NCBI RefSeq assembly: GCF_900098925.1
Contig: NZ_LT622358.1
Coordinates: 1-56,163 of the forward strand
DNA: 56,163 nucleotides
DNA from: Bacillus massiliglaciei
GTDB taxonomy: Bacteria > Bacillota > Bacilli > Bacillales > DSM-1321
Direction of reading: 5' to 3'
Shown piece by piece: positions 52,739-56,163 of this stretch. The translations under genes were made by a program, and so were the position numbers. The stretch's first letter is position 1. Each line of letters opens with the position of its first letter. Under the pieces are notes generated by a model. That model saw nothing but the letters and a program-made list of their open reading frames with translations. It was not told the DNA's origin and did no database searches.

Positions 52739-54188
52739 GCAGGATCAGTCATTGATATTCGAAATTAGCAAGCCGGGAAGGATTGGATACAGCCTTCCGG
52801 AAATCGATATTGAAGAGACAGCCCTGGAAGAGCTTCTTCCGGCTGAATATATCCGCACAGAGGAAGCAAGACTGCCGGAAGTTTCGGAACTTGATATTAT
52901 GCGGCATTATACAGCTCTCTCTAAGCGCAACCACGGGGTGGATTCCGGCTTTTACCCGCTTGGTTCCTGTACGATGAAGTATAATCCGAAAATGAACGAG
53001 AACGCTGCCAGGCTGAGCGGTTTTGCCCATATCCATCCATATCAGGATCCGAATACTGTGCAAGGCGCACTTGAGCTGATGTATGATCTTCAGGAGCATT
53101 TAATTGAAATTACCGGCATGGATGAAGTAACGCTTCAGCCTGCTGCCGGGGCTCACGGCGAATGGACCGGTCTGATGATGATTCGCGCGTTCCATGAAGC
53201 GAATGGAGATACTCACCGTACGAAGGTAATTGTTCCCGATTCAGCGCATGGAACGAACCCTGCTTCGGCCACTGTAGCAGGACTGGAAACGGTAACCGTA
53301 AGGTCGGACGAAGACGGGCTGGTGGATATCGAGGACCTGAAGCGTGTGGTTGGCCCTGATACGGCTGCTTTGATGCTGACTAATCCGAATACGCTTGGAC
53401 TTTTTGAGGAAAATATTTTAGAGATGTCTGAAATTATCCATGAAGCAGGCGGGAAGCTCTATTATGACGGAGCCAACTTGAACGCAGTTCTTTCCAAGGC
53501 GCGCCCGGGAGATATGGGCTTCGATGTTGTCCACCTGAATCTTCACAAAACATTTACAGGGCCGCATGGAGGCGGAGGCCCTGGTTCGGGTCCTGTAGGC
53601 GTCAAGAAGGAACTGATTCCTTATCTTCCGAAGCCGGTCATTGTCAAAAAAGATGGCAAGTATAAGATGGACTATGAGCGGCCTCAGGCAATTGGCAGGG
53701 TGAAGCCGTATTACGGGAATTTTGGGATCAATGTCCGGGCATATACCTATATTCGCTCAATGGGGCCGGATGGGCTGCGGGCTGTCACGGAAAATGCGGT
53801 TATTAATGCGAATTATATGATGCGCAGGCTGGCTCCTTACTTTGACCTTCCATATGACCGCCATTGCAAGCATGAGTTTGTTCTGAGCGGCAGAAGGCAA
53901 AAAAAGCTCGGAGTGCGGACACTGGATATGGCTAAAAGGCTGTTGGATTTCGGCTATCATCCGCCGACCATTTACTTCCCGCTTAATGTCGAAGAAGGGA
54001 TGATGATTGAGCCGACCGAGACGGAATCGAAGGAAACACTGGATTCCTTTATAGAGGCAATGATTCAGATTGCCAGGGAAGCGGAGGAAACGCCGGAGCT
54101 TGTTCAAGAAGCGCCGCACACGACAGTCATTAAGAGATTGGATGAAACGCTTGCCGCCCGCAAGCCTGTACTTAAATATCCTTTCTGA
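52731..54188 (+). CDS. gcvPB: Glycine dehydrogenase (decarboxylating) subunit 2
   Basis: A 485-residue PLP-binding half of the P protein, which decarboxylates glycine and loads the aminomethyl group onto the lipoylated H protein. The PLP lysine is in [20 protein letters not shown] near residue 275. ATG 52731 lies inside the gcvPA end with a GGGGGG site. gcvH is not in this cluster, as in B. subtilis. Last gene of the operon. Confidence 0.96.
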   Translation: MNKQDQSLIFEISKPGRIGYSLPEIDIEETALEELLPAEYIRTEEARLPEVSELDIMRHYTALSKRNHGVDSGFYPLGSCTMKYNPKMNENAARLSGFAHIHPYQDPNTVQGALELMYDLQEHLIEITGMDEVTLQPAAGAHGEWTGLMMIRAFHEANGDTHRTKVIVPDSAHGTNPASATVAGLETVTVRSDEDGLVDIEDLKRVVGPDTAALMLTNPNTLGLFEENILEMSEIIHEAGGKLYYDGANLNAVLSKARPGDMGFDVVHLNLHKTFTGPHGGGGPGSGPVGVKKELIPYLPKPVIVKKDGKYKMDYERPQAIGRVKPYYGNFGINVRAYTYIRSMGPDGLRAVTENAVINANYMMRRLAPYFDLPYDRHCKHEFVLSGRRQKKLGVRTLDMAKRLLDFGYHPPTIYFPLNVEEGMMIEPTETESKETLDSFIEAMIQIAREAEETPELVQEAPHTTVIKRLDETLAARKPVLKYPF

Positions 54189-54196
54189 TAGAAAAT

Positions 54197-54241
54197 AAAA
54201 AGACAGGCGGAGAATCATGATTTCTCCGCCTGTCTTTTTTA
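54197..54241 (+). terminator. Terminator of the gcv operon
   Basis: A 16-17 bp stem (AAAAGACAGGCGGAGAA with its complement) around a six-base loop, followed by six T. Confidence 0.92.
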
Positions 54242-54271
54242 TAAGGACAGATGAGACAGCCCTTTATAAAG

Positions 54272-54302
54272 AAGAATCCTTCATTCGGATTCTTATTTTT
54301 TT
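54272..54302 (+). terminator. Second hairpin, target of intron copy 2
   Basis: AAGAATCC (54272-54279) pairs with GGATTCTT (54287-54294), then ATTTTTTT and GT lead into the intron at 54305. A terminator-like hairpin right before the 5' splice site is the standard IIC target. Confidence 0.8.
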
Positions 54303-54304
54303 GT

Positions 54305-56163
54305 GTGCGCCCGGCATGGGTGCAGTCTATAGGGTGAGAGTCCCGAACCATGAAGGCAGTAGTAATGGTTAGCTTAACGCAAGGGTGTCTGTGGTGACGC
54401 AGAATCTGAAGGAAGCGAGCGGCAAACCTCCGGTCTGAGGAACACGAACTTCATATAAGGCTAGGTACCATTGGATGAGTTTGCACAACAAAACGAAGTC
54501 CTTACTGCCGAAGGTGGTACAGAGTAAATGAAGCAGATAGATGGAGGGAAAGACTGTACTCTTACCCGGGGAGGTCTGATTGGAACGCCAAGTTCCCTTG
54601 GTAACCTATCCAGCGATGGACAGCTGAACAATCAGAAGTCAGCCGAGGTCATAGTACCATTCCAACTCGAGATGGAATGGGAAGGACTGAACTATTAGGA
54701 AGAACGAGAACTAGGCATATAATTCCTGTATAGAAGCAGACAATCCGAAAGGACTTACTTGAAGGAGGAAGTGGTGAATTCCACAGGGGACTTCATGAGG
54801 GTGGAGCAGGAATAACATAATTAGATTTCTACGTTCACGTCGAAAGGAAATATCACATGTTAATGGATCTGATTCTGTCACGGGAAAACTTAATAGAAGC
54901 ACTTAAACGTGTGGAGAAGAACAAAGGGAGTCACGGCATAGATGGAATGTCCGTAAAATCCCTACGAAGACATCTCTATGAGAACTGGGAAACTCTTTGT
55001 GATTCATTAAGGGAAGGTACCTATCAACCTAACCCAGTCCGTCGAGTCGAAATCCCGAAACCGAACGGTGGAGTAAGATTACTAGGAATACCTACCGTGA
55101 CAGACCGGTTCATTCAACAGGCTATCGCCCAAGTTCTAACCCCACTTCTTGACCCAACCTTCTCAGAACATAGTTATGGGTTTAGACCAAATAGAAGAGG
55201 TCATGATGCGGTTCGTAAAGCAAGGGAATATATAAGTGAAGGTTATAGATGGGTGATTGACATGGACTTGGAGAAATTCTTTGATAGAGTCAATCATGAT
55301 AAGTTAATGGGGATATTAGCAAGTAGAATCCAAGACCGGCTGGTCTTGAAACTTATACGGAAATATCTCCAAGCAGGAATTATGATGAATGGTGTAGTCT
55401 ATGATGCAGAAGAAGGAACACCACAAGGAGGTCCACTGAGCCCCCTTCTTTCGAATATCCTTTTGGATAAACTTGATAAAGAGTTAGAAAGGAGAGGTCA
55501 CAAGTTTGTCCGCTACGCCGATGATTGTAATATTTACATGAAATCGAAGAAAGCTGGAGAACGAGTGATGAACTCAATTACATGCTTTATTGAGCAGAAA
55601 TTAAAGCTCAAAGTAAATAGAGAAAAGTCAGCAGTTGATCGCCCGTGGAAACGAAAGTTTCTTGGCTTTAGCTTTACGGTCAATAAGAAACCGAAGGTTC
55701 GAATAGCCAATGAAAGTATTAAAAGGTTTAAGGCTAAAATACGGGAGTTAACCTCCCGTTCTAAACAAATTCCTATGGAAGTTAGAATCGAGAAACTAAA
55801 TCAATATCTAACGGGATGGTGTGGATATTTTGCATTGGCTGATACACCAAGTAAATTTAAAGAATTTGATGAGTGGATTAGACGGAGACTCCGTATGCTT
55901 GAATGGAAACAATGGAAGAAACCGAGGACAAGAGTAAGAAAACTCAAAGGTCTAGGTGTCCCTGACCAAAAGGCATATGAATGGGGAAACTCCAGAAAGA
56001 AATATTGGAGAATAGCCTGTAGTCCAATCTTACACAAAACCCTCAATAACTTGTATTGGAGTCACCGAGGGTTGAAAAGTTTATATAATCGATATGAATT
56101 TCTGCGTCAAACTTAATGGAACCGCCGTATACCGAACGGTACGTACGGTGGTGTGAGAGGTCG
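54305..56163 (+). mobile_element. Group II (IIC-type) intron, copy 2, cut by the window end
   Basis: Starts with GTGCGCCC at 54305 and matches copy 1 with a constant offset of 54305 up to the last base, where it is cut inside domain VI. About 27 bases of the 3' end are missing. It lies on the same strand as gcvPB, downstream of two terminator hairpins, so it interrupts no gene. Differences from copy 1: changes at copy-1 positions near 1037, 1158, 1423 and 1629. Confidence 0.92.
54857..56116 (+). CDS. ltrA: Group II intron reverse transcriptase/maturase (copy 2)
   Basis: A 419-residue protein identical to that of copy 1 except for L instead of Q at residue 162, F instead of L in the segment NESIKRFKAK, and V instead of I in RTRVRKLKG. 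YADD and the GTPQGG block are intact. Same start context (AAAGGAA before ATG). Expected to be functional in splicing and retromobility. Confidence 0.95.
   Translation: MLMDLILSRENLIEALKRVEKNKGSHGIDGMSVKSLRRHLYENWETLCDSLREGTYQPNPVRRVEIPKPNGGVRLLGIPTVTDRFIQQAIAQVLTPLLDPTFSEHSYGFRPNRRGHDAVRKAREYISEGYRWVIDMDLEKFFDRVNHDKLMGILASRIQDRLVLKLIRKYLQAGIMMNGVVYDAEEGTPQGGPLSPLLSNILLDKLDKELERRGHKFVRYADDCNIYMKSKKAGERVMNSITCFIEQKLKLKVNREKSAVDRPWKRKFLGFSFTVNKKPKVRIANESIKRFKAKIRELTSRSKQIPMEVRIEKLNQYLTGWCGYFALADTPSKFKEFDEWIRRRLRMLEWKQWKKPRTRVRKLKGLGVPDQKAYEWGNSRKKYWRIACSPILHKTLNNLYWSHRGLKSLYNRYEFLRQT

Noticed and set aside
1..56163. CRISPR arrays, tRNA or rRNA genes, prophage or IS elements
   Set aside because: No regularly spaced repeats, cloverleaf-like or rRNA sequences and no transposase or phage genes were seen; the only mobile elements are the two introns.

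Overview
The window looks like a chromosomal segment of a low-to-moderate GC Bacillaceae bacterium (Bacillus or a close split-off genus). This rests on gene content and order: from 2.2 kb to 54.2 kb the backbone follows the Bacillus subtilis yqfT-zur-yqfW-ispG-sodA-pbpA-pst-glcK-comG-yqhGH-gcv order almost gene for gene. Ribosome binding sites are strong AGGAGG types, and GTG and TTG starts are frequent. Both ends of the window lie inside near-identical copies of one group II (IIC-type) intron. The window starts at the second base of the left copy and stops in domain VI of the right copy, so it behaves like a contig broken at a repeat.

Layout. 1-1885: group II intron copy 1 with its reverse transcriptase/maturase. 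1886-2184: non-coding, GC-rich stretch that may be an intergenic repeat. 2185-4630: DUF2624 gene (minus), then a zinc uptake operon znuC-znuB-zur with a visible promoter and Zur-box-like operator. 4996-10326: purine catabolic xanthine dehydrogenase operon pucABCDE, placed between zur and yqfW. 10452-16526: yqfW, yqfX, ispG, yqfZ, a 51-residue SinI-like gene, yqgC (DUF456), sodA and an MFS gene. 16622-23134: pbpA, a decayed gene remnant, then the phosphate uptake operon pstSCAB behind a four-repeat PhoP box. 23248-36480: small envelope and unknown genes, rpmG, yqgN, rhomboid protease gluP, glcK, an LTA-synthase-like gene, a gamma-glutamyl-diamino-acid endopeptidase, yqgU, DUF2759, yqgX, DUF2626 and a small membrane protein. 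36658-40978: the complete DNA-uptake operon comGA-GG plus yqzE. 41077-46771: an accessory catabolic module (MHS transporter, two M20 metallohydrolases) facing a divergent sigma-54 activator. 47236-54188: yqhG, yqhH, then a tandem glycine riboswitch controlling gcvT-gcvPA-gcvPB. 54305-56163: intron copy 2, directly behind a terminator-like hairpin.

How the parts work together. Zinc (Zur), phosphate (PhoP) and glycine (riboswitch) modules each carry a readable control element. The puc operon makes the enzyme that oxidises hypoxanthine and xanthine. The sigma-54 module has the signs of a self-contained inducible pathway: a PAS-type sensor-activator, a -24/-12 promoter (TGGCAT-N5-TTGCA) before the divergent operon, and a dyad about 140 bp upstream of it. 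It probably imports and hydrolyses an N-carbamoyl or N-acyl amino acid type compound, but the substrate cannot be read from sequence. In B. subtilis this slot between yqzE and yqhG holds the biofilm genes tapA-sipW-tasA-sinR-sinI; here those are absent, while a stand-alone SinI-like gene sits 27 kb away.

The items I would look at first are the sigma-54 module, the comGC gene with a duplicated prepilin signal motif, the orphan SinI-like gene, the rhomboid gene without its TPR tail and with a damaged or non-ATG start, and the intron pair. I found no tRNA, rRNA or CRISPR array.
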